Source of the DNA: Vibrio furnissii CIP 102972
GTDB taxonomy: Bacteria > Pseudomonadota > Gammaproteobacteria > Enterobacterales > Vibrionaceae
Assembly (NCBI RefSeq): GCF_000176175.1
Contig: NZ_ACZP01000018.1
Location: forward strand, 124,001 to 188,000
Length of the DNA stretch: 64,000 bases
Direction: 5' to 3'
This document shows positions 25,354 to 34,381 of the stretch, in pieces. The notes under the pieces are model-generated. The model saw only the letters and a program-made list of their open reading frames with translations, ran no database searches and was not told the origin of the DNA. The translations under genes were made by a program, and so were the position numbers. Each line of letters starts with the position of its first letter. Position 1 is the stretch's first letter.

Positions 25354-27078
25354 ATGATTAAAGGACTAAATGCCTCCACGGCTTGGGGAATACGTTGTCT
25401 GTTTGTGGGCGTATGCCTGCTGTTATCTGCCGCCACATTAGCCCAGGAAGCGGCGGCCAATCAGCTGAAAAATATTGACTTTCGCATCAATAAAGACAAA
25501 GCGGCGGTGTTGATTGTCGAACTGGCGTCGGCTTCTGCGGTGGTGGATGTGCAGAAAACGGAGCAAGGATTGACGATTGAATTGCTTAAAACCGATGTTA
25601 GCGATGACAAACTGTATTTGGTGGACGTGCGCGATTTTGCCACGGCGGTGGAAAACATCGAAGTGTTTCGCCAGCAACCGAGCACGGTGCTGGTGGCGAC
25701 GGTGCAAGGGGCATTCAATTACGAATACAGCCTGAAAGGCAATTACTTGGAGGTGGTGATCAGCAAAGTCAGTGCGCAAGAACCGCAACCGAAAAGTGTC
25801 TTAGAGAAAGAGGGCAAGCTGATTTCGATTAACTTCCAAGATATTCCCGTGCGCAACGTACTGCAGCTTATCGCCGACTACAACCAGTTCAACTTGGTGG
25901 TCTCTGATTCCGTCAGCGGTAACTTGACATTGCGCCTCGATGGCGTGCCGTGGCAACAAGTGCTGGATATCATTTTACAAGTCAAAGGGCTGGACAAACG
26001 GGTCGATGGCAACGTCATTCTGGTGGCACCCAAAGAGGAGCTGGACCGACGCGAGCAGCAGCAATTGGAAAAGGCGCGCATGGCGGAAGAGCTGGGTGAT
26101 CTGCAATCGGAAATCATCAAAATCAATTTTGCCAAGGCATCCGACATTGCACAGATGATTGGCGGCGATGGCGCGGTGAACATGTTGTCAGAGCGCGGCT
26201 CCATCAGTATTGATGAGCGCACCAATGCCTTGCTACTGCGCGAGCTGCCTGACAACATTCACGTGATCCGCGACATCGTGGCCTCTCTCGACATTCCGGT
26301 TAAACAAGTGCAAATCGAAGCGCGCATCGTCACGGTGAATGAGGGCGATTTGGATGAGCTTGGCGTGCGCTGGGGCTTTAGCTCCACCAATGGGAGTACC
26401 ACCACCGGGGGTTCGATTGAAAGTAATCTCGGTGCCATTGGGTTGTATGACGGCAGCAGTGATTCGGGCGATGGCGCCGCGATTGATGATTTCCTCAATG
26501 TGAACCTTGCTGCTACCTCCGCCAATGCATCCAGTATTGCGTTTCAAGTCGCCAAGCTGGGCGCTGACACCTTGCTTGATCTTGAATTGTCGGCGATGCA
26601 GCGCGAGTCGAAAGCGGAAATTATTTCCAGCCCAAGACTGATTACCACCAACAAACAGCCGGCTTACATTGAACAGGGGACGGAAATTCCTTATCTCGAA
26701 TCGTCTTCCAGTGGCGCAACCAGCGTGGCATTTAAAAAAGCGGTCCTCAGCCTCAAAGTGACCCCGCAAATCACGCCTGACAACCGTTTGGTGCTCGATT
26801 TGAGCGTGACCCAAGACCGACCGGGTGAAGTGGTGAAAACGGGCACGGGCGAAGCGGTGGCGATTAACACGCAGCGTATTGGGACCCAAGTGTTAGTTAA
26901 TAACGGTGAAACCGTGGTGCTGGGCGGCATTTTTCAACACAGCGTGACCAGTTCTGTGGACAAAGTGCCCTTGCTTGGGGACTTGCCATTACTGGGCGCG
27001 CTGTTCCGTCGCAGCTACGAACAGATGGGGAAAAGTGAGCTACTGATCTTCGTCACGCCGAAAGTTGTGATTCAGTAA
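25354..27078 (+). CDS. pilQ: Type IV pilus secretin PilQ
   Basis: PilQ forms the outer-membrane ring through which the pilus (and in competent Vibrio, incoming DNA) passes. The 574-residue protein has a Sec signal peptide ending near AQEAAA, an AMIN domain (about 40-140), an STN/N0 domain (about 150-220), an N1 domain, and the secretin core with the VPLLGDLPLLGALFRR signature near the C-terminus. It has one AMIN domain, as in the shorter Vibrio type, and completes pilMNOPQ. Confidence 0.96.
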   Translation: MIKGLNASTAWGIRCLFVGVCLLLSAATLAQEAAANQLKNIDFRINKDKAAVLIVELASASAVVDVQKTEQGLTIELLKTDVSDDKLYLVDVRDFATAVENIEVFRQQPSTVLVATVQGAFNYEYSLKGNYLEVVISKVSAQEPQPKSVLEKEGKLISINFQDIPVRNVLQLIADYNQFNLVVSDSVSGNLTLRLDGVPWQQVLDIILQVKGLDKRVDGNVILVAPKEELDRREQQQLEKARMAEELGDLQSEIIKINFAKASDIAQMIGGDGAVNMLSERGSISIDERTNALLLRELPDNIHVIRDIVASLDIPVKQVQIEARIVTVNEGDLDELGVRWGFSSTNGSTTTGGSIESNLGAIGLYDGSSDSGDGAAIDDFLNVNLAATSANASSIAFQVAKLGADTLLDLELSAMQRESKAEIISSPRLITTNKQPAYIEQGTEIPYLESSSSGATSVAFKKAVLSLKVTPQITPDNRLVLDLSVTQDRPGEVVKTGTGEAVAINTQRIGTQVLVNNGETVVLGGIFQHSVTSSVDKVPLLGDLPLLGALFRRSYEQMGKSELLIFVTPKVVIQ

Positions 27079-27265
27079 CTTATCGTCATAATTGTCAGGC
27101 AGACAAAATTAAAGTTGCATTAGTGGCACCATATCTAGATAATTTCGGGTCTTATCACGAAATATCTGTGAGGAATAGGTGCCACAAGCATTCCTATCGC
27201 TGACGGCTGTCTGGCGTAACCTTGTGGCGATGTCATTGAATTAACGTTGTAAATTACTGCTAAAC

Positions 27266-27784
27266 ATGGCTGAAAAACGCAATATTTTCCTTGTTGGCCC
27301 GATGGGCGCCGGCAAAAGCACAATTGGTAGACACCTGGCTCAACAACTGCATATGGAGTTTGTCGACTCTGATACAGTGATTGAAGAGCGCACAGGTGCA
27401 GATATCGCATGGGTCTTTGACGTCGAAGGTGAAGAAGGCTTCCGCAAACGCGAAGAAGCGGTCATTAATGATCTCACCGAAGAGCAAGGTATTGTTCTTG
27501 CCACGGGTGGTGGTTCTGTGAAGAGCAAAGAGAACCGCAACCGTCTATCTGCACGTGGTATTGTTGTTTACCTTGAAACGACCATTGAAAAACAACTGGC
27601 GCGCACTAACCGCGACAAGAAACGCCCGTTGCTGCAAACCGACAATCCGCGTGAAGTGCTCGAAACACTCGCGGGTGAGCGTAACCCTCTGTATGAAGAA
27701 ATTGCAGATATTACGGTACGCACAGACGATCAAAGTGCAAAAGTGGTAGCCAACCAGATCGTAAAAATGCTAGAAGAACATTAA
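27266..27784 (+). CDS. aroK: Shikimate kinase I AroK
   Basis: AroK phosphorylates shikimate in aromatic amino acid synthesis. The 172-residue protein has the Walker A motif GPMGAGKS near the N-terminus, the DxD (DSDT) shikimate-site motif and the LATGGGSV loop. It follows a 187-base spacer after pilQ, likely carrying its promoter, and precedes aroB by 27 bases. The pilQ-aroK-aroB-damX-dam order is conserved in gammaproteobacteria. Confidence 0.97.
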   Translation: MAEKRNIFLVGPMGAGKSTIGRHLAQQLHMEFVDSDTVIEERTGADIAWVFDVEGEEGFRKREEAVINDLTEEQGIVLATGGGSVKSKENRNRLSARGIVVYLETTIEKQLARTNRDKKRPLLQTDNPREVLETLAGERNPLYEEIADITVRTDDQSAKVVANQIVKMLEEH

Positions 27785-27811
27785 GTTGTTCTTTTACTTG
27801 GAGTACGAACC

Positions 27812-28897
27812 ATGGAACGGATTACGGTCAGTTTAGATGAGCGTAGCTACCCAATCTCAATTGGTGCCGGATTATTTAATGATCCGGCTCTTCTTTCTTT
27901 ATCAGCAAAACAAAAGGTTCTGATCATCACCAATCATACAGTGGCTCCGCTGTATGCTGATCGGATCACGGCTTTGCTCGATCAAAAAGGCTGTCAGTCT
28001 GCGGTGTTAGAACTGCCTGACGGTGAAAAATACAAAAGCCTCGATACCTTCAATACGGTCATGAGCTACCTGCTCGAGCACAATTACAGCCGCGATGTGG
28101 TGATTATTGCTCTCGGTGGTGGCGTGATTGGTGACTTGGTGGGCTTTGCTGCGGCATGTTATCAACGTGGCGTCGATTTCATTCAGATCCCGACCACCTT
28201 GTTGTCTCAGGTGGATTCGTCCGTGGGGGGCAAAACCGCGGTCAATCACCCACTGGGCAAAAACATGATTGGTGCATTCTACCAACCCAAAGCCGTCATC
28301 ATCGACACCGATTGTTTGTCGACGTTGCCTGCACGCGAATTTGCCGCGGGGATGGCGGAAGTGATCAAATATGGCATCATTTACGATCACGACTTCTTTG
28401 TGTGGCTGGAACAGAACATGGACTCGCTCTATGCGCTGGACAAGCACGCGCTCTCTTATGCGATCGCACGTTGCTGTCAAATCAAAGCGGAAGTGGTGGC
28501 GCAAGATGAAAAAGAAGCCGGTATTCGTGCGTTGTTGAACCTAGGTCATACATTTGGTCATGCGATCGAAGCGGAACTGGGTTATGGTAATTGGCTACAC
28601 GGTGAAGCCGTGGCAGCAGGCACAGTGATGGCGGCGAAAACCGCTCAGCTTCAAGGGCTTATCTCTCAAGATCAACTGGATCGCATTCTCGCGATTCTGC
28701 AAAAAGCCAATCTGCCGGTGCACACGCCAGACAGCATGTCGTTCCACGATTTCATGAAACACATGATGCGCGATAAAAAAGTGCTGGCGGGTGAGCTACG
28801 CTTGGTATTACCGACCAGCATTGGGACCGCCGATGTGGTGAAAGGGGTACCGGAAGCGGTGATTGAACAGGCGATCGACTACTGCCGTACGGTGTAA
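27812..28897 (+). CDS. aroB: 3-dehydroquinate synthase AroB
   Basis: AroB converts DAHP to 3-dehydroquinate, the second shikimate step, using NAD and a divalent metal. The 361-residue protein shows the NAD-binding GGGVIGDLVGF, the IPTTLLSQVDSSVGGK active-site segment and zinc ligands in NLGHTFGHAIE and the HGEAV segment. TTGGAGTACGAACC precedes the ATG. Confidence 0.97.
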   Translation: MERITVSLDERSYPISIGAGLFNDPALLSLSAKQKVLIITNHTVAPLYADRITALLDQKGCQSAVLELPDGEKYKSLDTFNTVMSYLLEHNYSRDVVIIALGGGVIGDLVGFAAACYQRGVDFIQIPTTLLSQVDSSVGGKTAVNHPLGKNMIGAFYQPKAVIIDTDCLSTLPAREFAAGMAEVIKYGIIYDHDFFVWLEQNMDSLYALDKHALSYAIARCCQIKAEVVAQDEKEAGIRALLNLGHTFGHAIEAELGYGNWLHGEAVAAGTVMAAKTAQLQGLISQDQLDRILAILQKANLPVHTPDSMSFHDFMKHMMRDKKVLAGELRLVLPTSIGTADVVKGVPEAVIEQAIDYCRTV

Positions 28898-28942
28898 TGC
28901 GAATTTTTTCAGTGTGACCACTGATTGTCATTAGGAATCTCC

Positions 28943-30463
28943 ATGAGTTTGGCACATGAGTTGACGTTGGATTCTCAGGTCGAGCTGCTTGAACGCTTGC
29001 AGCTGCTGACCCGCTTTGGCTCCAACTTCGTCAATGTGGTCGGTCCGTTGGGGGCCGGAAAATCCTGGTTGGCTCAACGTTATCTGGAACATTGGGCAGA
29101 CGATAAAAACCAGTCGCTCTTGATGTGCCATCCGAATCAGGATGACGAACAGCGCCGCACCACGTTGTTGACACAACTGGTGTCGGAGCCGCTGTTCAAT
29201 CCGAAAGATGCTTTGGTCGAAAGTTTCTCCCGCCTGTTTGAAGACAGCAGCTGCGACATCGTGGTGGTGGTGGATGATGCCCATCTGCTCACGGACACCA
29301 TGGTGTCTGAATTGTGGATGTGGGTGCTAGAAGCGCAAAGCAATCCGCGCTGGACGGTGAACGTTGTGTTGTTTGCGCAGTCCAACAGCTTGGACGCACT
29401 GCTGACTCGCCTGAGTTATGGCCAGGATTTGAAACCGGTGGACCTCGAAATTGAGGCGCTTTCACCAGATGAGTCCGATCGGCTGTTTGAACAGCGCGTC
29501 ATGCGTTATGTAGAAGACGAGATGGAACGTCAGGTGCGCAACGCCTACAAGAAAGTGAAACCGTTACCGGGAGAGATTATGGCACTCGCAGATCAGAAAA
29601 TGGAAAAACGCATTGTGATTCGTTCTATCATCGGTTCGCCGTTGAAGATTACGTTACTGGTGCTGATTCTGTTGCTCCTGATCGGCGGCGGTTACTGGTG
29701 GATGCTCTCGCAACCTTCCCCAAATGAAAAAACGCAGCGTTTGACACAAACGGCTGATCAAACGGCCATTCCGACGTTGAGCGTGTCGAGCGGCGCGGCC
29801 ACCAAGATGGATTCGGTGCTGTCGACGGTCAGCTCGCAACCCGATCAAGCGGAAGATGACTCGTCGGCACTCCCGCCAGATGTGAAAGAATCTACTGAAG
29901 GTGTGGGGCAAGCCGACAGCGATCAACAGCGTGTGGTGATTACCTCCGATGTGGTTGATGCGCTGCTGGAAGGCAAAGCGAAACCTTCGGATACTCAAGT
30001 GCTGGATGAGGTCGTGGCCGCTGCGCCTCAAAGCGATGCGTCAGCACAAACGACGGCACAAACGACGGATGGCGCGTTGCAAACGGCGGTAGAAGCACCA
30101 CAGCCTGCGTTAGAGCAACCGAGTGCGGAGGCGCAAACGCCACCGTCGTCGCCCATCACGTTCTCATTTGGCCGAGACGAGCTGAAAGCGATGTCGCCCC
30201 GCAGCTACACGTTGCAACTGGCGGCGGTCAACTCGCTGGCCGAAGTGCAGACGTTCATTGAACGGCATCAGTTGCAAGGCCAAGTGAATGTTTACCCGAC
30301 ACTGCGCAACGACGTCGAGTGGTACATCATCACCTACAGCAATTACCCCACCATTCAGATGGCGCGTGATGCGGTGGAAACACTGCCAAAAGCGCTACAA
30401 GCGATGGGGCCGTGGGCCAAATCACTCAGTCAGGTGCAGCGAGAAATTGAGCGTGGCCAGTAA
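28943..30463 (+). CDS. damX: SPOR-domain cell division protein DamX
   Basis: DamX is an inner-membrane protein that localises to the septal ring through its SPOR domain, which binds denuded glycan strands. The 506-residue protein has an N-terminal AAA-like ATPase region with a Walker A (GPLGAGKS) and a VVVVDDAHLL Walker B, a transmembrane segment (about 226-246), a long Ser/Gln/Ala-rich periplasmic linker, and a C-terminal SPOR domain (SYTLQLAAVNSLAEVQTF onward). The ATG at 28943 follows TTAGGAATCTCC; a six-codon extension is rejected. Confidence 0.93.
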   Translation: MSLAHELTLDSQVELLERLQLLTRFGSNFVNVVGPLGAGKSWLAQRYLEHWADDKNQSLLMCHPNQDDEQRRTTLLTQLVSEPLFNPKDALVESFSRLFEDSSCDIVVVVDDAHLLTDTMVSELWMWVLEAQSNPRWTVNVVLFAQSNSLDALLTRLSYGQDLKPVDLEIEALSPDESDRLFEQRVMRYVEDEMERQVRNAYKKVKPLPGEIMALADQKMEKRIVIRSIIGSPLKITLLVLILLLLIGGGYWWMLSQPSPNEKTQRLTQTADQTAIPTLSVSSGAATKMDSVLSTVSSQPDQAEDDSSALPPDVKESTEGVGQADSDQQRVVITSDVVDALLEGKAKPSDTQVLDEVVAAAPQSDASAQTTAQTTDGALQTAVEAPQPALEQPSAEAQTPPSSPITFSFGRDELKAMSPRSYTLQLAAVNSLAEVQTFIERHQLQGQVNVYPTLRNDVEWYIITYSNYPTIQMARDAVETLPKALQAMGPWAKSLSQVQREIERGQ

Positions 30464-30535
30464 GGCTGCGCCATTCGGTGCCTTTTACGTTGGGTCTGGT
30501 CTGAAAATGTGTTACATTCCGCAGCCTTATTTTTT
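30461..30535 (+). terminator. Long-loop inverted repeat with T-run between damX and dam
   Basis: TAAGGCTGCG (30461-30470, including the damX stop) and CGCAGCCTTA (30520-30529) are a perfect 10-bp inverted repeat followed by six Ts. The 49-base loop is long for a simple terminator. It would partly shield dam from upstream transcription; see findings. Confidence 0.5.
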
Positions 30536-30557
30536 CGGTGATTGATTAGAGCAGTAG

Positions 30558-31388
30558 ATGAAAAAGCAGCGTGCCTTTCTGAAATGGGCGGGGGGAAAGT
30601 TTGGCCTCGTCGAAGATATTCAACGCCACCTGCCACCGGCTGATGAACTGGTTGAACCGTTTGTCGGCGCTGGGTCTATCTTTCTCAACACCGAGTTTAA
30701 GCATTACTTGCTGGCGGATATCAATCCGGACCTGATCAATCTCTACAATCTGCTCAAAGAGCGTCCAAACGATTATATTGACGAAGCCCGACGCTGGTTT
30801 ACGCCGGAAAACAATCGCAAAGAAGCGTACCTGTCGATTCGTCAGCAGTTTAATCAGACCGACGATATCATGTACCGCTCGCTAGCCTTTTTATACATGA
30901 ACCGTTTTGGCTTTAATGGCCTGTGCCGTTACAACAAAAAAGGCGGCTTCAATGTGCCGTTCGGTTCGTACAAAAAGCCTTATTTCCCGCAAGCAGAACT
31001 GGAATTCTTTGCCGAAAAAGCGCAGCGCGCGACCTTTATCTGCACGGGGTACGACGAAACATTCCGCCGCGCGGCAGCCAGCAGCGTGGTGTATTGCGAT
31101 CCCCCGTACGCGCCGCTCTCCTCCACGGCGAACTTTACCTCATACGCAGGCAATGGTTTTACGCTTGATGACCAAGCGGCGCTGGCCGATATCGCTGAAA
31201 AAACCGCAACAGAACGCGGCATTCCGGTGCTGATTTCTAACCACGACACCATTTTGACCCGCCGTTTGTACCATGGCGCGCAGCTCAACGTGGTGAAAGT
31301 GAAGCGTACCATCAGTCGCAACGGCGCGGGCCGCAATAAGGTCGACGAACTGCTGGCGCTGTTTAGTCCGGCTCAACAGGATTTGTAA
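30558..31388 (+). CDS. dam: DNA adenine methyltransferase Dam
   Basis: Dam methylates the adenine of GATC and directs mismatch repair and SeqA-controlled replication timing; it is essential in V. cholerae. The 276-residue alpha-type methylase has the SAM-binding KWAGGKFG start, the FVGAGS motif and the catalytic DPPY at residues 181-184. It sits between damX and rpe, as in E. coli. Confidence 0.97.
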   Translation: MKKQRAFLKWAGGKFGLVEDIQRHLPPADELVEPFVGAGSIFLNTEFKHYLLADINPDLINLYNLLKERPNDYIDEARRWFTPENNRKEAYLSIRQQFNQTDDIMYRSLAFLYMNRFGFNGLCRYNKKGGFNVPFGSYKKPYFPQAELEFFAEKAQRATFICTGYDETFRRAAASSVVYCDPPYAPLSSTANFTSYAGNGFTLDDQAALADIAEKTATERGIPVLISNHDTILTRRLYHGAQLNVVKVKRTISRNGAGRNKVDELLALFSPAQQDL

Positions 31389-31513
31389 TCACTGGCGCCG
31401 AATGTGCAGATTTGCCGGTTGGCTTGGCCCTTGGCGCTAGGATCTCTCTGCTCCCTTAGGTAGAATGTCGAACACAAACTGTTCACTCCATTCCATCGCC
31501 TAAGAGGTCAGGT

Positions 31514-32185
31514 ATGAAAGATTTTCTCATTGCGCCATCCATTCTCTCTGCAGATTTTGCCCGTCTCGGGGAAGACGTCGAAAAAGTGCTCGCGGCGGGT
31601 GCCGACGTGGTTCACTTTGACGTGATGGACAACCACTACGTACCTAATCTGACGTTTGGCGCGCCGATTTGTAAAGCGCTGCGCGATTACGGCATTACCG
31701 CACCGATCGACGTGCACCTGATGGTCAAACCGGTCGATCGCATCATTCCTGATTTTGCCAAAGCGGGCGCCTCAATGATCACCTTCCACGTGGAAGCGTC
31801 GGAGCATGTGGATCGCACACTGCAACTGATCAAAGAGCACGGCTGCAAAGCGGGCGTGGTGCTCAACCCCGCAACATCACTCAGCCACCTTGATTACATC
31901 ATGGACAAAGTCGATATGATTTTGCTGATGTCGGTCAACCCGGGCTTTGGCGGCCAGTCATTCATTCCGCACACGCTGGATAAACTGCGCGCAGTGCGCA
32001 AGCTGATTGACGACAGCGGCCGTGACATTCGTCTGGAAATCGACGGCGGTGTGAAAGTGGACAACATTCGCGAAATCGCAGCCGCTGGTGCGGATATGTT
32101 TGTTGCAGGCTCCGCGATTTTCGGTCAGCCCGATTACAAAGCGGTGATCGATGCGATGCGTGCCGAACTGGCGCACGTTGAATAA
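31514..32185 (+). CDS. rpe: Ribulose-phosphate 3-epimerase Rpe
   Basis: Rpe interconverts ribulose 5-phosphate and xylulose 5-phosphate in the pentose phosphate pathway. The 223-residue TIM-barrel protein has the start IAPSILSADFARLGED, metal-site segments FDVMDNHYVPNLTFG and VHLMV, and the phosphate-binding VNPGFGGQSF and EIDGGV motifs. gph begins 37 bases downstream. Confidence 0.97.
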   Translation: MKDFLIAPSILSADFARLGEDVEKVLAAGADVVHFDVMDNHYVPNLTFGAPICKALRDYGITAPIDVHLMVKPVDRIIPDFAKAGASMITFHVEASEHVDRTLQLIKEHGCKAGVVLNPATSLSHLDYIMDKVDMILLMSVNPGFGGQSFIPHTLDKLRAVRKLIDDSGRDIRLEIDGGVKVDNIREIAAAGADMFVAGSAIFGQPDYKAVIDAMRAELAHVE

Positions 32186-32222
32186 CGCGATCCCATCATT
32201 TGAAAGCTTTAGGAAGATTGTT

Positions 32223-32903
32223 TTGAACCAAATTAAGTTGATCGCTTTTGATCTCGACGGCACGCTGCTCGACAGTGTGCCAGACTTGGCGGTTGCCGCC
32301 GATCAAGCGGTGCGCGCCATGGGATTCCCGGGCGTGACAGAACTGCAAGTGCGTGATTATGTCGGCAACGGTGCTGATGTGTTGATTGCGCGTTCATTAA
32401 GTCACAGCTTGACGATTGATCCGTCATTGAGCGACGAAGTGCGCAGCCAAGCGCGCGTGTTGTTTGATGAGTTTTATGAGCAAACCGGCCACAAACTGAG
32501 TCATTTGTACCCCAACGTGAAGGAGACGCTGGCGCAGCTGCACCGCGCGGGCTTTACGCTGGCGTTGGTGACCAACAAACCGTCGAAGTTTGTGCCGCAC
32601 GTGTTGGCGCAACACGGCATTGATGGCTTTTTTACCGACGTGATTGGCGGTGATACCTTCCCGAATAAAAAACCGGATCCGATGGCACTCAACTGGCTGC
32701 TGGACAAACATCACCTCAGCGCCAGCGAAATGCTGATGGTCGGCGATTCTAAGAACGACATTCTGGCGGCGAAAAATGCCGGCTGTGCGTCGTTTGGTCT
32801 GACTTACGGATACAACCACGGTGAGCCTATCGCGGCATCTGAGCCGAATGTGGTCGCCGATAACATCGCGCAATTGCTCGATGTTGTGCTCGTTTCTGCG
32901 TAA
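32223..32903 (+). CDS. gph: Phosphoglycolate phosphatase Gph
   Basis: Gph is a HAD-family phosphatase that removes 2-phosphoglycolate formed during repair of oxidised DNA ends. The 226-residue product has HAD motif I (FDLDGTLLD), motif II (LVTNKP) and motif IV (MVGDSKND). The start is taken as TTG at 32223 because AGGAAG lies six bases upstream and the family motif I follows directly. The frame is open upstream to an ATG at 32151, inside rpe, but that extension has no family match. Confidence 0.92.
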   Translation: MNQIKLIAFDLDGTLLDSVPDLAVAADQAVRAMGFPGVTELQVRDYVGNGADVLIARSLSHSLTIDPSLSDEVRSQARVLFDEFYEQTGHKLSHLYPNVKETLAQLHRAGFTLALVTNKPSKFVPHVLAQHGIDGFFTDVIGGDTFPNKKPDPMALNWLLDKHHLSASEMLMVGDSKNDILAAKNAGCASFGLTYGYNHGEPIAASEPNVVADNIAQLLDVVLVSA

Positions 32904-32971
32904 AAGACGTCAATCTTCGCTGGCAAAATACTTGTTAATGAGTACACTGCTGGTTTGATGTTTTTCACATC

Positions 32972-33006
32972 AAAGCGCGCGCCACGTGGTCTGAGCGCGC
33001 TTTTTT
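32972..33006 (+). terminator. Rho-independent terminator between gph and trpS
   Basis: AAAGCGCGC (32972-32980) and GCGCGCTTT (32995-33003) form a 9-bp GC-rich stem followed by Ts. trpS therefore probably has its own promoter or depends on read-through. Confidence 0.75.
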
Positions 33007-33057
33007 CACAGATTTGTTCTGTCTTATCTCATATTAAGTAACAAGGAAATCATTCTC

Positions 33058-34074
33058 ATGAGCAAACCCATTGTATTGAGTGGTGTTCAACCGTCAGGTG
33101 AACTAAGTATCGGTAACTACTTGGGTGCTCTCCGTCAATGGCAACAGATGCAAGACGATTATGACTGTCACTACTGTGTGGTAGATTTGCATGCGATCAC
33201 GGTTCGTCAAGATCCGAAAGCGCTGCATGAAGCGACACTGGATGCATTGGCAATCTGTCTGGCCGTTGGTGTTGACCCGAAAAAGAGCACGCTATTTGTT
33301 CAGTCTCATGTACCAGAGCATGCTCAATTGGGTTGGGTTCTTAACTGTTACACCCAGATGGGCGAGCTGAGCCGCATGACTCAGTTTAAGGACAAATCAG
33401 CGCGTTACGCGAACGATGTGAACGCGGGTCTGTTTGATTACCCGGTGCTGATGGCTGCGGATATTTTGCTGTACGGTGCGCACCAAGTGCCCGTGGGCAG
33501 CGACCAGAAGCAGCACTTGGAGCTGGCGCGCGATATCGCCACCCGTTTCAACAACATCTACAGCCCAGAAACGCCTATCTTTGAAGTGCCAGAGCCGTAC
33601 ATTCCAACTGTGAATGCGCGTGTGATGAGCCTGCAAGATGCGACCAAGAAGATGTCGAAGTCGGATGACAACCGCAAGAACGTGATCACGTTGCTGGAAG
33701 ATCCGAAGTCGATCATCAAGAAGATCAACAAAGCCCAGACAGACACAGACACGCCGCCACGTATCGCACACGATGTTGAAGCGAAAGCGGGTATCTCGAA
33801 CCTGATGGGCCTGTACGCTGCGGCGACCGGTAAAACGTTTGCCGAGATTGAAGCGCAATATGCAGGCGTGGAAATGTACGGTCCGTTTAAGAAAGACGTT
33901 GGTGAAGCGCTGGTGGCGATGCTCGAACCCGTTCAAGCCGAATACCACCGCGTGCGCGCAGATCGCGCCTACCTCGACAGCGTGATGCGTGATGGTGCAG
34001 AAAAAGCCTCAGCGCGTGCGCTACAAACGCTGAAGAAAGTGTTTGATGCTGTCGGTTTTGTCGCTCGTCCGTAA
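33058..34074 (+). CDS. trpS: Tryptophanyl-tRNA synthetase TrpS
   Basis: TrpS charges tRNA-Trp. The 338-residue class I synthetase has the HIGH-type motif SIGNYLG after PSGEL, the GSDQKQHLELARDIA tryptophan-site segment and the KMSKSD motif. AACAAGGAAATC precedes the ATG. It ends a conserved dam-rpe-gph-trpS run and is followed by a strong terminator. Confidence 0.97.
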   Translation: MSKPIVLSGVQPSGELSIGNYLGALRQWQQMQDDYDCHYCVVDLHAITVRQDPKALHEATLDALAICLAVGVDPKKSTLFVQSHVPEHAQLGWVLNCYTQMGELSRMTQFKDKSARYANDVNAGLFDYPVLMAADILLYGAHQVPVGSDQKQHLELARDIATRFNNIYSPETPIFEVPEPYIPTVNARVMSLQDATKKMSKSDDNRKNVITLLEDPKSIIKKINKAQTDTDTPPRIAHDVEAKAGISNLMGLYAAATGKTFAEIEAQYAGVEMYGPFKKDVGEALVAMLEPVQAEYHRVRADRAYLDSVMRDGAEKASARALQTLKKVFDAVGFVARP

Positions 34075-34090
34075 ACGTTCTCCGAATGTA

Positions 34091-34120
34091 AAAAGCCCCG
34101 GCATGGTCCGGGGCTTTTTT
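34091..34120 (+). terminator. Rho-independent terminator of trpS
   Basis: AAAAGCCCCGG (34091-34101) and CCGGGGCTTTT (34108-34118) form an 11-bp stem followed by Ts. Confidence 0.92.
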
Positions 34121-34381
34121 ATGCCTGAAGAAATCGCTTTGTAATCAATGTTTAATCTAATGTTCATTTAAGTTTTTACGTTAACTGTTGAAACTTTGCA
34201 CTGGGTTCAAACATTGGTTTTGAGAATGCGAGATATGTCTCGATATGCATAGTGAATGGTTTGTATTTGCAAACAAAAGCACAACACTGGTTGATGTTTT
34301 TAACCGTGTTGCACTGCTGAGTGTGACATATCGCACTTTACTCCATACCCAGATTACATCGTAGGGATGACGAGGCTAATC
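34121..34381 (+). promoter_or_regulatory. Upstream region of the extracellular nuclease gene
   Basis: About 260 AT-rich bases without a gene. I see no clear Pho box, although phosphate control of xds is reported for V. cholerae. A TGTGA-N6-GCACT element starting at about 34322 is a weak CRP-like candidate. The promoter could not be placed. Confidence 0.35.

Noticed and set aside
32151..32222. ATG-started extension of gph into rpe
   Set aside because: The added residues do not match the family, and a TTG with AGGAAG at the right distance starts directly before HAD motif I.
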